From assembly GCA_958296195.1 (NCBI GenBank), contig OY282455.1:1054001-1118000 (forward strand): a stretch of DNA of 64,000 nucleotides, in the 5' to 3' direction. A program made the position numbers and the translations under genes. Below the pieces are notes generated by a model, which worked only from the letters and a program-made list of their open reading frames with translations, searched no databases and was not told where the DNA came from. This DNA is from an uncultured Pseudomonadales bacterium (GTDB lineage: Bacteria > Pseudomonadota > Gammaproteobacteria > Pseudomonadales > Azotimanducaceae). Shown piece by piece: positions 46,264 to 55,901 of the stretch (its first letter is position 1; each line of letters opens with the position of its first letter).

Positions 46264-48657
46264 TCACTCTGCCAGCAGCCCGCTTGCTTCCCGCAGCTTG
46301 TGTAGATCCCGGCGGATGTCTTGAGCGACCTCATTCACTTCTTGAGCCACATGGGTCTCAAGACCGATATCCTGACCGAGCGCCGTTGTCAGCGGCAGCA
46401 GGGGGTCCGCTGCCGGCGACGCCAAAATCCACTCCCGCACTGGAGCGGCGCCAAGTTTGATGCTGACCAACAGCAACATGTCGATGACAGTTGACGGCGG
46501 AATCTTGAGTTCTGGCAGCATTGCAAGAATTTTTTGGATATCCTCTTGGCATATGGTTGCGTCATCGTTAACAAGGTTTGCTAGCGCTCGCGCCACACGG
46601 GCAGCTATCTGGTCTTCTGTTGAGATATCGGAGGAGTACGCTTCGATTACTTGACTCGCGGTTCTGATGGATGAATCGACGCGGTGGAGTGACAACTCGA
46701 GACTTGACTTTCCTACAAGAGCCGACCCCACTAGTTTTCGGATCGGCTGCTCCTTGTATGTTCCGAACTGGCCAAATACCTCGTCGCACTTGTGCAGAGC
46801 TTCTATTAGTCTCCCCTTCTGTCCAAGCTCTTTCCCTGCGAATAGGAGGGACTTTGCTACAAATTCAGTATTAAGCTCGTCATCTGTGTTGACGAAGCGG
46901 TGCATCATCTCGTCGTAGTTGGCCAAGGCTTCATCAATGCGGTTTAGTAGCAACAGCGAGACTGCTTTGTTCCCAAAGGCAAATACGATTAGCTGTTGCG
47001 CTAAGGCCGCGTCGTAGCCTTCAAGGTGTTGGATGCCCGCTTTGAATTCCGTTAGCGCTTCCTCGAATCGGTCCAAGCTCCTGAAGATTACGCCTTTCCC
47101 TATTTGGGCCATGGCAACCCCTGCGATGTTGGACTGACTGGTGCTGTCCCCGAAGCGATGGACGATCGTATCATAAGCCCCTAGCGCCTCCTCGAACCGG
47201 CCTTGACGACAGAGGTCTTCCGGCACCGACAGCATTTGAAACACGTCATCTTTGTCGGTATCGAAATCATTTGCCTGCTTGGGGTGTACTTTCGGCGATT
47301 CTCCACTCACGGGTGGCCGCCCTTTATCGAGTACTTTCGCCAAGTCCTCTGGCATTTTCGCCAACAACTCGTCGCCGTACTCGGTCAACTCTGGTAGTGC
47401 AAAGATCTGCCGCAATGCGGCCTTGTACAGTAGTTGCATCTCTGCGTTCGCTCCCGGCAGATCTTCGATCATTTGGACGCCAACCCCCTTTAGCTCCTTG
47501 GGCGAGTAGTAGGACGCCATGAAGCGGATAAGGGCTTCAAGCAAGGGATCGGGTCCCCGTCGCTGCCGAAGCAGGTAGTAGATGTTGTACAGCCGTTCGG
47601 CTAGGTAGTGCAGCTTGCGGCGGGCGCTGCCGCCGAAGACCACCACGGCGCCTCGCTCGACAAGGCGCCTTAATTGGGCGCTGCACTTGCTGGTGTCCAA
47701 ACGCGCTTGGTTGGCGATTTCGCGTGTGCTCGCCGGTTTCCACAGTTCCGCCAACGCCAGATAGACCCGCCGTTCCTGGGCCGGCAGCGACTCCAAGTGG
47801 CTCTTGAAGTACTCGGTGTGATCGTCGATCAGGTCGAGCAGTTGCGCCATGAGTTCCTGAAAGGAAAGTCCCCCGCCGAAGCGGGCGAGGATGCTCAGCA
47901 ATCGTGGGCTGCCGCCGGTGAGTATCTCTAGCGACCGGATCGTCGATGGTGCGCGGTGCCGACCGGAAACCGTTTCCCAAAGAACCGCACACTCCTTGGT
48001 GTCGAGAGGACGCAGCTGGAGCGTCCTGAACAAATCATAGAGCGCCCGGTCGGGATGGTCGATTTGGTCAAAACGGCTGGTCGCGCTGGCCAGCAAGATG
48101 AAGCGAGGATCGGTCTGGAGGGTCTCGCGCAGTCGCCATGCCTCGGTGTCCGCATTCGGCATGTCGCCGAACATCATGTTCAGGTTCTCGACGATCAGCA
48201 CCAACCGTTTGGCGGCGCGGTCGGAGAAGTCCTGCACGGCGCCTAGGCAGCGGTCAGCGAGCAATTGGTCATCCCGGATGGTGCGCAGATCTTCGAAAAC
48301 ACTTCTTAGCTCGGGTTCACCCTCCCGCGACGGTGCTTGGTCAGCCAGACGGCGCAGACATTCCAGCCAGAACTCACCCAAGCTGCCCACGCCGTAGCTT
48401 TCCTCCGCGAATACGACTGGGAAAAGGCGAGGCGACAACGCCTCGTCGCGGCGGATTTCCGCGGCTACACGAAGCAGCAAACTGGTCTTGCCGCTGCCCC
48501 GCGGGCCGATCACGAGCTGGTGGACGTTCGATGCGCCTGTGGATTCGCGCAAAGCTTCGACGATGGATTCGAACTCGCTCGTTCGCACACAGAAGGAGGC
48601 GACCAGTTCGTCGTCGGTCAAGAAACCCGGATTGTATTTCTTCGTGGCCACGGTCAT
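46264..48657 (-). CDS. STAND-like AAA ATPase with winged-helix and TPR-like repeats
   Basis: 797 residues. An N-terminal P-loop ATPase (Walker A GPRGSGKTS, about 51-59; 'RLVLIVENLNMMF' as Walker B) is followed by a winged-helix ('STREIANQARLDTSKCSAQL'). A long helical C-terminus follows, with TPR-like units ('RFEEALGAYDTIVHRFG', 'RFEEALTEFKAGIQHLEG', 'RIDEALANYDEMMHRF'). That is the STAND/NLR plan: sensor repeats, switch ATPase, effector. No separate effector domain is seen. Its ATG overlaps the stop of the upstream ATPase (ATGA). The distal part is less GC-rich than the proximal part. Confidence 0.8.
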   Translation of the reverse strand: MTVATKKYNPGFLTDDELVASFCVRTSEFESIVEALRESTGASNVHQLVIGPRGSGKTSLLLRVAAEIRRDEALSPRLFPVVFAEESYGVGSLGEFWLECLRRLADQAPSREGEPELRSVFEDLRTIRDDQLLADRCLGAVQDFSDRAAKRLVLIVENLNMMFGDMPNADTEAWRLRETLQTDPRFILLASATSRFDQIDHPDRALYDLFRTLQLRPLDTKECAVLWETVSGRHRAPSTIRSLEILTGGSPRLLSILARFGGGLSFQELMAQLLDLIDDHTEYFKSHLESLPAQERRVYLALAELWKPASTREIANQARLDTSKCSAQLRRLVERGAVVVFGGSARRKLHYLAERLYNIYYLLRQRRGPDPLLEALIRFMASYYSPKELKGVGVQMIEDLPGANAEMQLLYKAALRQIFALPELTEYGDELLAKMPEDLAKVLDKGRPPVSGESPKVHPKQANDFDTDKDDVFQMLSVPEDLCRQGRFEEALGAYDTIVHRFGDSTSQSNIAGVAMAQIGKGVIFRSLDRFEEALTEFKAGIQHLEGYDAALAQQLIVFAFGNKAVSLLLLNRIDEALANYDEMMHRFVNTDDELNTEFVAKSLLFAGKELGQKGRLIEALHKCDEVFGQFGTYKEQPIRKLVGSALVGKSSLELSLHRVDSSIRTASQVIEAYSSDISTEDQIAARVARALANLVNDDATICQEDIQKILAMLPELKIPPSTVIDMLLLVSIKLGAAPVREWILASPAADPLLPLTTALGQDIGLETHVAQEVNEVAQDIRRDLHKLREASGLLAE

Positions 48658-49958
48658 CGCTTTGGCCCCGCCGCAACGTCGCGATCGGCTATGGGAACGA
48701 AGTGTTGCCCGTGCCGCGCCCGCCACCAATCCTCCAGCAAACCTGACACAAAGCGATAGCCGCCGCCTTCTTCCGGGGCGAGATAGCCATCATGTTCGAG
48801 GGTGTAGAGCACATCTTTAACCGGCACCGACTGGGCTTGGCCTTCGGCAAGTGCATGGAACAGCGCAATAGCGTCGTTGCCTAGTTTGCCGTGGTTTACG
48901 GAGGCTTCCGTCAGCATGTCTAGGGCCGTGGGATAGCCGTTCCCGCCGAGCACCAAGCGCAGCCGGTTTTCGTAGTGGTCCAGCACCATCTGTCCGCGAG
49001 GACCAAGGAGTTCCCGCTGGTAAACGATGTCCACATCCTCAAGTGATGCCTTATTTCGCCCTGCCCGACGCAAATGTTCATGCAAGTGGTCGAAAAACTG
49101 CTGCACATGGTGGGGTATTTGACACCGCAAGCGGTGGCACATGGCAACGCGCACTTCTTGAGGCAGGTCCAACCCATAGTTGGCGGCAAGCGCCTCCAGG
49201 CATTCCTTCGCCGTCTGCTCGTTCCAGGGTTTCAGGTCAAATGAGGAGAAGATGTTGGCGTGGGCGCTCAATCCAGCCTGGCGCAGGATCGGTTCAAGCC
49301 CTACGCTGCCTGAAAGGATCATGCAGATGCGATTACGATGCGTTTGCCCATTGTGGCGCAGCCAGCTAAGGAATGCGTCCGCTGCCTGCCTCCCCTCGGG
49401 CGTGATGTCCCCGTCCTGCCCCTTGAGTAGGCGGTTGACTAAGATTGGCAGTTCGTCCAGCGCAAGCACGACCGGCCGATCGTTCTCCGCCAGTGCCGCC
49501 AGCAGGTCGTCGCCTTTTTGCCGCCAGTCGCCGGCGCTCATGCCGCCCCTTAGCTTGGCTTTCAGGTCGCCAAGCGAAAGCGTTTCGACTTGATCGCCAG
49601 CCGTTCGCAGCGCGTTGGCAAAGGCGGATTGGATGCGATGCCATGCGCCTTGTGCCGACCTCGACCTAGCACCGATCTCGGCGATTGCGTCCGCCGGGTC
49701 CATGGCGGCCTCCAAGTCCACAAAGATAGGCTCGAAGCCGCCTCCATCCCCAAGCCGGCGCAGCAGCTCGCGGACCAAGCTGGTCTTACCCATGCGCCGT
49801 TGCGCGGTAAGCAGCGTATGGGCGCCGTCCCGTACGCGCTCTTCAAGCGCTTGCAGCTCAGACGCCCTGTTGAAGAACCGATCTCCCTCAACCCAATTGC
49901 CGCCAGCCTTCTGGAGTTTCAACACCGCAGTTTTCCCAACAAATTTGTTGCCAACCAT
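48654..49958 (-). CDS. AAA ATPase, first gene of a coupled ATPase pair
   Basis: 434 residues from ATG 49958; the frame stays open to 50102, so the start is uncertain. Walker A is AQRRMGKTS (about 52-60) after 'FFNRASELQALEERV', Walker B 'VVLALDELPILVN', and sensor-like 'MILSGSVGLEPIL'. A winged-helix-like C-terminus ('LYTLEHDGYLAPEEGGGYRF') follows. This is the archaeal-ATPase/ORC-like plan. Two palindromes overlap the start codon. The pair may sense and signal together, by inference. Confidence 0.8.
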   Translation of the reverse strand: MVGNKFVGKTAVLKLQKAGGNWVEGDRFFNRASELQALEERVRDGAHTLLTAQRRMGKTSLVRELLRRLGDGGGFEPIFVDLEAAMDPADAIAEIGARSRSAQGAWHRIQSAFANALRTAGDQVETLSLGDLKAKLRGGMSAGDWRQKGDDLLAALAENDRPVVLALDELPILVNRLLKGQDGDITPEGRQAADAFLSWLRHNGQTHRNRICMILSGSVGLEPILRQAGLSAHANIFSSFDLKPWNEQTAKECLEALAANYGLDLPQEVRVAMCHRLRCQIPHHVQQFFDHLHEHLRRAGRNKASLEDVDIVYQRELLGPRGQMVLDHYENRLRLVLGGNGYPTALDMLTEASVNHGKLGNDAIALFHALAEGQAQSVPVKDVLYTLEHDGYLAPEEGGGYRFVSGLLEDWWRARHGQHFVPIADRDVAAGPKR

Positions 49959-49969
49959 TTTGTTGGCAA
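49937..49969. promoter_or_regulatory. Two overlapping palindromes at the ATPase start
   Basis: CAACAAATTTGTTG (49937-49950) is a perfect 14-bp palindrome. Overlapping it, TTGCCAAC (49948-49955) and GTTGGCAA (49962-49969) form perfect 8-base arms around the start ATG at 49956-49958. Good operator geometry for an autoregulator; the encoded winged-helix domains are candidates. Confidence 0.55.
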
Positions 49970-50123
49970 AATTAGGGACTGTCAACAGGAACCGCCTCAT
50001 GCGGCCGTTGCCGCTCACAGCAAAGGAAGCATCCGCCAAAAACGCGGTGGGTGAGCGCAAAATTGCTGCCGCTACGCAATTGTCAAGCCAAATTAGACAC
50101 ACAGCGGCACATTGGGGGTTTGT

Positions 50124-50387
50124 ATGCCAACCTCACCATCGCAAACCAACATACGACTTGGTCGGCAAGGTCGGCTTGTAGTGCCGGCGGCGATTCGCAA
50201 AGCCCTCGGCTTCCGACCCGGCGAGAACCTTGTTGCTCGCGTCGAAAACGACCGTCTGATCGTCGAGAACGCCGAAGCGGTCGAGCGGCGGCTGCACGCC
50301 TACTTCCGCAAGTTTGAAGGCCGCAGCCTTGCCGAGGAGTTGATCGCGGAGCGCCGCGATGAAGCGCGGCGCGAGTCAAAATCATGA
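50124..50387 (+). CDS. AbrB/SpoVT-type (VapB) antitoxin
   Basis: 87 residues. 'NIRLGRQGRLVVPAAIRKAL' is the AbrB swapped-hairpin DNA-binding domain, followed by an acidic, charged tail that normally wraps the toxin. ATG 50124 follows GGGGG. The stop overlaps the ATG of a PIN-domain toxin remnant (ATGA), the normal vapBC coupling. Confidence 0.88.
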   Translation: MPTSPSQTNIRLGRQGRLVVPAAIRKALGFRPGENLVARVENDRLIVENAEAVERRLHAYFRKFEGRSLAEELIAERRDEARRESKS

Positions 50388-50540
50388 GCGTGGTGCTCGA
50401 TGCGTCGGCCCTGCTCGCCTATTTGCAGCTAGAACCCGGTGGCGGTGCGGATCGTGAACAATCGCCCCCGGCAAGTTCTCGACTGAATGACGCTGCATGA
50501 GGTGTACCATGGCGTCATAGCCCGACTAACCCCAATCTAA
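50384..50540 (+). pseudogene. vapC toxin remnant (PIN domain)
   Basis: ATG 50384 opens 'MSVVLDASALLAYLQLEPGG', the standard PIN start with its first acidic residue (LDAS). It then runs into unrelated residues and stops at 50500. In another frame right after is 'LHEVYHGVIARL', a later PIN helix. The middle of the gene is deleted, so the antitoxin stands without a working toxin. Confidence 0.8.
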
Positions 50541-50595
50541 CCCCAATTGCACTTGAGGCTTGACAACGGGCGGCGAAAGCAGCGGAGAAAGTGCA

Positions 50596-51525
50596 ATGCC
50601 CAGCCATCTGCCAGCGGACTTCACTTGGCCCAATGGGGCGCGTTTGGCGCTGTCCATCGTGGTGAATGTGGAGGAAGGGGCGGAGATGAACGTTCTCGAT
50701 GGCGACGTTGGGCCGGAGCCGGTGGACGAGTTGGGGGCCATTCCCCGCAAGCCGATTCGGGTTCACGGCAACGAGTCCAACTACCAATACGGCATCAACG
50801 CGGGTGCGCCCAGAGTGCTGCGGCTGCTCAGCGAGCGGGAACTGTCGGCCACGGCCACCGCCGCGGCTCTTGCCTTGGAGCGAGCGCCGGCCTTGGCTGG
50901 GCAATTGGTTGCCGATGGGCATGAGGTGGCCTGCCACGGCCATCGTTGGGTGCATCAATTCCGCATGGACGAAGCCGAGGAGCACACCTTCATACAGGAT
51001 GCTTGGCGCAGCATTGAAGCGACCACGGGCGCTCGCCCGGTGGGGTGGCTGTCCCGTTTTTTGCACACCGAAAACACCCAAAGGCTGTTGCTGGAGGAAG
51101 GCTTCACCTACCACATGGACGACTATTCCGACGATCTGCCCTTCTGGAAGTGGGTGGACTGCGGCCCGCGCGGCAAGCAGCCTTTGTTGATTCTGCCTTA
51201 TGCGCTGGACTCCAACGACATGAAGATGTGGAGCGCCCCCTCCCTAGCGCCCCGACAGTGGGCGGAGTACGCCATCGACAGCTTCGACTGGCTGGTCAAG
51301 GAAGCCGCCGCCCTAGGGCCGCGCATGATGTCCTTGGGACTGCACCTGCGCATCATCGGCCGGCCAGGACGCATCGGCGCCTTGCAGCGGGTGCTGGATC
51401 ATGTGAGTGGGCGCAAGGACGTTTGGGTGGCCACCCGCAGAATGATCGCCACAGCCTATGCCGACGCGGCCCCACCCCGCCAAGAGGAGGAACTTGCGCA
51501 ACAGTCCGGCAAGGCCGCGTCCTAA
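50596..51525 (+). CDS. Polysaccharide deacetylase-like (PuuE/imidase-type) hydrolase
   Basis: 309 residues. NodB-like barrel with 'SIVVNVEEG' near the start and the metal His pair 'CHGHRWVHQF'. This branch (PuuE-like) includes allantoinase and cyclic-imide hydrolases as well as peptidoglycan deacetylases; the NVEEG start and PRKP segment fit the non-sugar type. The substrate is unknown. ATG 50596 follows GGAGAAAG. It is followed on the same strand by CoA-transferase, MmgE/PrpD and PaaK-like ligase genes. Confidence 0.82.
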   Translation: MPSHLPADFTWPNGARLALSIVVNVEEGAEMNVLDGDVGPEPVDELGAIPRKPIRVHGNESNYQYGINAGAPRVLRLLSERELSATATAAALALERAPALAGQLVADGHEVACHGHRWVHQFRMDEAEEHTFIQDAWRSIEATTGARPVGWLSRFLHTENTQRLLLEEGFTYHMDDYSDDLPFWKWVDCGPRGKQPLLILPYALDSNDMKMWSAPSLAPRQWAEYAIDSFDWLVKEAAALGPRMMSLGLHLRIIGRPGRIGALQRVLDHVSGRKDVWVATRRMIATAYADAAPPRQEEELAQQSGKAAS

Positions 51526-51612
51526 ACCGATGCGGAAGCTGCGGTCAGATGTGAACCGCAAACGCGGCTCTTTTGCTAACCTGTGCCGGCGAGCAAGAAA
51601 ACCATAGATGCC

Positions 51613-52782
51613 ATGAAGCTTAAGGGCATCCGAGTACTCGATCTATCCGCCTTCCTGCCGGGTCCGCACATGACCATGATGCTGGCGGACCAGGGCGCGG
51701 ACGTCATCATGGTGGAGCCGGCCAACGGCGTCGGAGAGCCGACCCGGGAAATCGGCTACCGCAGCGCGGACGGCGTCTCCGTTTGGTTCCGCAACATCGC
51801 CCGGGGCAAGAGAAGCCTCAAGATCAATCTCAAGGACGCCGAGGGACGCCGATTCTTCCACAAACTGGCCAAGAGCGCGGACGTTCTGGTCGAATCCTTT
51901 CGGCCCGGAGTGACGAAGCGTTTGGGCATCGACTACCAGACCCTCAATGCACTCAACCCCCGCTTGGTCTATTGCTCCATATCCGCGTTTGGCCAGAGCG
52001 GGCCGTTGCGCGACAAGCCGGCCCATGACCTCACGGTGCAGGCGCTGGCTGGCATCGCCGCCCTGAACCTAGGTTTGGAGGACGGCAAGCCGGCGGCGCC
52101 CAACATGCCCAGCGCGGACGCCATTGCCTCGCTGATGGCCATGTCCGCCATTCTGATGGCGCTGCTGGGCCGGGAGCGCAGCGGCAAAGGGGACTACATC
52201 GACCTGTCCATGTACGACGCCTTGCTGGCCTGGACCCCCAATGTCACCGGCCCGGTGTTCGCTGAGGACGCCCATCCCGAACCCAAGCACATGCGCTCCT
52301 TCGGCGGCGCGGCCATGTACCACATCTACGAGACCGCAGACGGTGCCTTCATCGTGCTCGGCGGCTCCGAAGTCAAGTTTGCCCGCAACCTGTTGACCGC
52401 CTTGGGCCGGCTGGACCTGCTGCCCTACGCCGAAATCGAGCCCGGGCCGGAGCAGGCGCCGTTGCGGGCCTTTTTCAAGGACGAGTTCGCCAGCCGCACT
52501 CGTGCGGAGTGGGAAACGTTCCTAGCGCCCATCGACTGCTGCTGGGCGGCGGTGCGCTCCCTTAAGGACGCCTTTGCGGATCCGCACAGCTTGCACCGGC
52601 AAATGCTGCTGACCGACGATCAAGGCAACCGGCACATCGGCGCGCCGATCAAGTACGCCGATGAACCCGCCCAACCAAACCTGAAGTTGCCGGGCTACGG
52701 GGAGCATTCGGTGGAAATCGGCAAGGCTCTGGGGATGGACGAGGCGACGCTTAACGAGCTTGTCGAACGGGGGATTATCTAG
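51613..52782 (+). CDS. CaiB/BaiF family III CoA-transferase
   Basis: 389 residues from ATG 51613 (a GTG at 51583 would add 10). The standard start 'IRVLDLSAFLPGPHMTMM', catalytic Asp in PAHDLTVQA (D139), and the C-terminal 'LPGYGEHSVEIGKALGM' are all present. A single-domain enzyme, unlike the fused one at 76. It likely charges the product of the preceding hydrolase, but this is context inference. Confidence 0.9.
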   Translation: MKLKGIRVLDLSAFLPGPHMTMMLADQGADVIMVEPANGVGEPTREIGYRSADGVSVWFRNIARGKRSLKINLKDAEGRRFFHKLAKSADVLVESFRPGVTKRLGIDYQTLNALNPRLVYCSISAFGQSGPLRDKPAHDLTVQALAGIAALNLGLEDGKPAAPNMPSADAIASLMAMSAILMALLGRERSGKGDYIDLSMYDALLAWTPNVTGPVFAEDAHPEPKHMRSFGGAAMYHIYETADGAFIVLGGSEVKFARNLLTALGRLDLLPYAEIEPGPEQAPLRAFFKDEFASRTRAEWETFLAPIDCCWAAVRSLKDAFADPHSLHRQMLLTDDQGNRHIGAPIKYADEPAQPNLKLPGYGEHSVEIGKALGMDEATLNELVERGII

Positions 52783-53039
52783 TGCCTGTAGGGAAAAAGG
52801 GACCGCACCAGACAGTTGGCAAACGTGGGAAAGGCGGAAGGTCGAGACGTGGGCCACTGGCGGGCGCTCTCTCCAGGCGACGATGCCCAAATTGCGTGTT
52901 CCCCCAAGGATTTTGATGGCCGGTCTAGGGGCGGAAGTACCTGCGGCTATGTGAGGTGCATGAGCTAGCCCGCATATTGCGCCAAGTTGCTTTCCGAGTG
53001 CGAAATGCGGACTAGCAACGCCGTCGCGGAGGGCATTTG

Positions 53040-54395
53040 GTGCTTGATGAACTGGTGGAATTGATCGCCGGCACCGGCTTTGACGACCTGCCGGATACAG
53101 CCGTGCAGGCGGCGCAGGCGTTCATTCTGGACACCTTGGCGGTGGGTGTGGCCGGGCGGCGCAACCCCTACCGGGACGCCGTGCTGAGCGTTGCCCTTGC
53201 TTGGGGTCAAGGGGAGACTGCCCGCCTCCTCGGCGATTCGGTGCGGGTTCCAGCGCCGACGGCGGCCTTCGTGAACGCCTATCAGATGCACTGCTTGGAG
53301 TTCGATTGTGTGCATGAACCGGCCGTGGTCCACGCCATGACCGCGGTGTTGGCGGCAACTCTGGCCGAATGCGAACAGGCGGCTGCACCGGTTGATGGGA
53401 TGCGCTTCATTGCGGCGACGACCTTGGGTGTGGAGGTGGCCGCCGTGCTGGGCATGGCGGCCACGGCGCCGCTGACTTTCTTTCGCCCGGCCACGGCGGG
53501 CACGTTTGCGGCAGCGGCGGCAGTGGCCGTAACGCGACGGTTCAACACCAAGCAGATTCGCAGTTGCTTTGGCCACGCCCTATGCCATGCCGCCGGCACC
53601 ATGCAGGCCCATGAGGAAGGCAAGCCGACCTTGCCGGTGCAGCTGGGCAATGCGGCCCGCGCCGGCTTGGTGGCCGCCGACTTGGCCGCCGCCGGAGTGC
53701 CGGCTCCGGAGGACGCCTTGGCAGGGCCATACGGTTACTTCGCGCTGTTTGAACGCAGTTTCGACACTTCCGGCTTGGCGGAGGCCCTTGGCAAGGTCTG
53801 GCGAGTGACGGAGTTGAGCCACAAGCCCTTCCCGTCGGGACGGGCCACCCACGGCGGCGTGGAAGCGATTCTCAAGCTGCGCGACCACGGCGTCACCGCT
53901 GCTGCCCTGACCGCCCTGCGCTGGTCCGCGCCGCCCTTGATTCACCAATTGGTGGCGCGTCCGCCGTTGCCGGATATGAACGTCAACTACGCTCGCCTGT
54001 GCCTGCCCTATGTGGGCGCCACCGCGTTGCTGCAGGGAGCGGTGGGGTTGCAGCACTTTTCCCCCCAAGCCTTGCAAGACGCGGATGTTCTGGCCGTGGC
54101 CCGGCGTTTCCACGGCAGTATCAACGAGGTGTCCGACCCCGCCGCCTTCACCCCGCAGACCTTCACCGCCGAGCTTGCCGACGGCGCCCGCCGAGCCGTG
54201 CGCATTGACCATTTGTTGGGGTCTCCCGTCCATCCGCTCAGCCAAGCCCAATGCCACGCCAAGGTGCGGGCCTGCCTAGGTTCCGTCTATGCTGATGGGA
54301 GGCGAACCGAGGCCCTAGTCAAGGCGGTGGCCGCCTTGCCGGAGACCAGTGATGTCGATGATCTGCTGAGGCCAGCAACGGGTGCTCCGAGCTAG
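53040..54395 (+). CDS. MmgE/PrpD family protein
   Basis: 451 residues. Family motifs are 'VQAAQAFILDTLAVGVAGR', 'PTAAFVNAYQMHCLEFD' then 'VHEPAVVHAM', 'FGHALCHAAGTMQAHEEGKP' and 'FPSGRATHGGVEAIL'. PrpD dehydrates 2-methylcitrate; other members act on related hydroxy-acids. This one lacks prp neighbours, so the substrate is open. GTG 53040 after GGAGGG is the best start; a TTG directly before it is also in frame. Confidence 0.88.
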   Translation: MLDELVELIAGTGFDDLPDTAVQAAQAFILDTLAVGVAGRRNPYRDAVLSVALAWGQGETARLLGDSVRVPAPTAAFVNAYQMHCLEFDCVHEPAVVHAMTAVLAATLAECEQAAAPVDGMRFIAATTLGVEVAAVLGMAATAPLTFFRPATAGTFAAAAAVAVTRRFNTKQIRSCFGHALCHAAGTMQAHEEGKPTLPVQLGNAARAGLVAADLAAAGVPAPEDALAGPYGYFALFERSFDTSGLAEALGKVWRVTELSHKPFPSGRATHGGVEAILKLRDHGVTAAALTALRWSAPPLIHQLVARPPLPDMNVNYARLCLPYVGATALLQGAVGLQHFSPQALQDADVLAVARRFHGSINEVSDPAAFTPQTFTAELADGARRAVRIDHLLGSPVHPLSQAQCHAKVRACLGSVYADGRRTEALVKAVAALPETSDVDDLLRPATGAPS

Positions 54396-54533
54396 TGGGC
54401 GTGTGCAAACATCTCTGGGAAGTTTCCCACCCGATGGCGTCTGCGACCAGACAGCCAGTGGGCAAGGGGTCAAGTCTTGGTTGGGCGATGCCACATGCGG
54501 GCCTACATTGACGCCGTCCTGCAAGGAAAACCC

Positions 54534-55901
54534 ATGAAGACCTGGTTCAACGCCTTTGACGCCGATGACTTGCTGCGCGAGCATCCCATTGGCGAAGCCT
54601 TTGCCGCCTTTGCCAAGAACATCAGCCGCGACGAGCTCTTTGCCCGTCAAGACCGCCTGTTCCGCCGTTGCTTGGACTGCGCTTGGCGGACTGGCTTCTA
54701 CCGGCGGCTTTGGGGCGCGGAGGGCATTGAGCCGGGCGACATCGGGGGCCTTGCCGACCTTGGCAAGCTGCCGGTCTTCGACAAGAGCGACTTGATGGCG
54801 AGCTTGCAGGCGCATCCCCCCTTCGGCGACTTCGGCGGCTTCGAGTTGGACGACGCAGATCGGCCTCCGGTGGTGATGCACACCACCAGCGGCACCACGG
54901 GAAGGCCCCAAGTGCTGCTGTTCGGGGCGAAGTCCCGGGAAGTGCAAAACTTGCTGCTCGGCCGCCTTTATCGACTGCAGGGCCTGCAGGCCGGGGACGT
55001 CGTTCACTCTGTTTACGGCCACGGCATGATCAACGGCGGGCACTACATCCGCGAAGCCGTGCTGCATTGGACCAATGCGGTGTTCATGTCCGCCGGCACT
55101 GGAATCGAAACGCCCTCCGTTCGCCAGGTGGAGTTAATGAAGGACTTCGGCGCCACGGTGCTGGTCGGCTTCGCCGACTACTTGAAGCGGTTGGCCGAAG
55201 TCGCTCAAGGGGAGGGTTTGGCGATGGGCAAGGACATCCCGATGCGCCTGCTCAGCGGCCAGATGGGGCGCGAGGACAAGGGGTTGCTGTCGGCTCTGTG
55301 GGGCGGCGCCGAGTGCTTCGATTGGTACGGCGTCGGCGACACCGGCATCATCGCCGGCGAGGGCCCTGACCATGACGGCCTCTATGTCATGGAGGACGCC
55401 CACTGCTTGGAGCTGCTCGACATCGACAGCGGCGACCCCGTGCCGCCCGGCGATCAAGGCGAAATGGTCTGCACCTGCCTGTTCAAGGACGACGTCTATC
55501 CCATCATCCGCTTCAACACCCATGACGTCAGCATGGAGCGCTCAGGCGCCTCCGGCCTCGGCTTCAACCTGCGGCGCATTGAAGGCTTCATGGGCCGTAG
55601 CGACAACATGGTCAAGATCAAGGGCATCAACTTCTTTCCCCAAGCCTTGGGGCCGCTGCTGGACGAAGTGCCGCAATTCCTCGGCGAATACATCTGCCGC
55701 GTCAATGCGGACGGCCATTTGACGGTGACGGTGGAGGTCAGAGCGGGCGACCAGGATCTAGTTAATGAAATGAAGGCCCTGCTGAAGCGCAAGCTGGGCA
55801 TTGAAGTGGCCTTGGAACTAGCCAGCAAGGGAGACACCGCCGCCTTGACCGAAATCGACCGTCGCCAAAAGCCCATACGCTTGATTGATGAACGACGGTG
55901 A
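54534..55901 (+). CDS. Phenylacetate-CoA ligase-like (PaaK) AMP-forming enzyme
   Basis: 455 residues. The AMP-binding signature is HTTSGTTGRPQ, followed by 'FDWYGVGDTGIIAGE' (YG.TE-like motif), 'YPIIRFNTHDVS' and the C-terminal 'GRSDNMVKIKGINFFPQAL', as in PaaK. It activates an aromatic or other carboxylate to an acyl-CoA with ATP. ATG 54534 follows AAGGA. It is the last gene of the 50.6-55.9 kb run. Confidence 0.88.
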   Translation: MKTWFNAFDADDLLREHPIGEAFAAFAKNISRDELFARQDRLFRRCLDCAWRTGFYRRLWGAEGIEPGDIGGLADLGKLPVFDKSDLMASLQAHPPFGDFGGFELDDADRPPVVMHTTSGTTGRPQVLLFGAKSREVQNLLLGRLYRLQGLQAGDVVHSVYGHGMINGGHYIREAVLHWTNAVFMSAGTGIETPSVRQVELMKDFGATVLVGFADYLKRLAEVAQGEGLAMGKDIPMRLLSGQMGREDKGLLSALWGGAECFDWYGVGDTGIIAGEGPDHDGLYVMEDAHCLELLDIDSGDPVPPGDQGEMVCTCLFKDDVYPIIRFNTHDVSMERSGASGLGFNLRRIEGFMGRSDNMVKIKGINFFPQALGPLLDEVPQFLGEYICRVNADGHLTVTVEVRAGDQDLVNEMKALLKRKLGIEVALELASKGDTAALTEIDRRQKPIRLIDERR

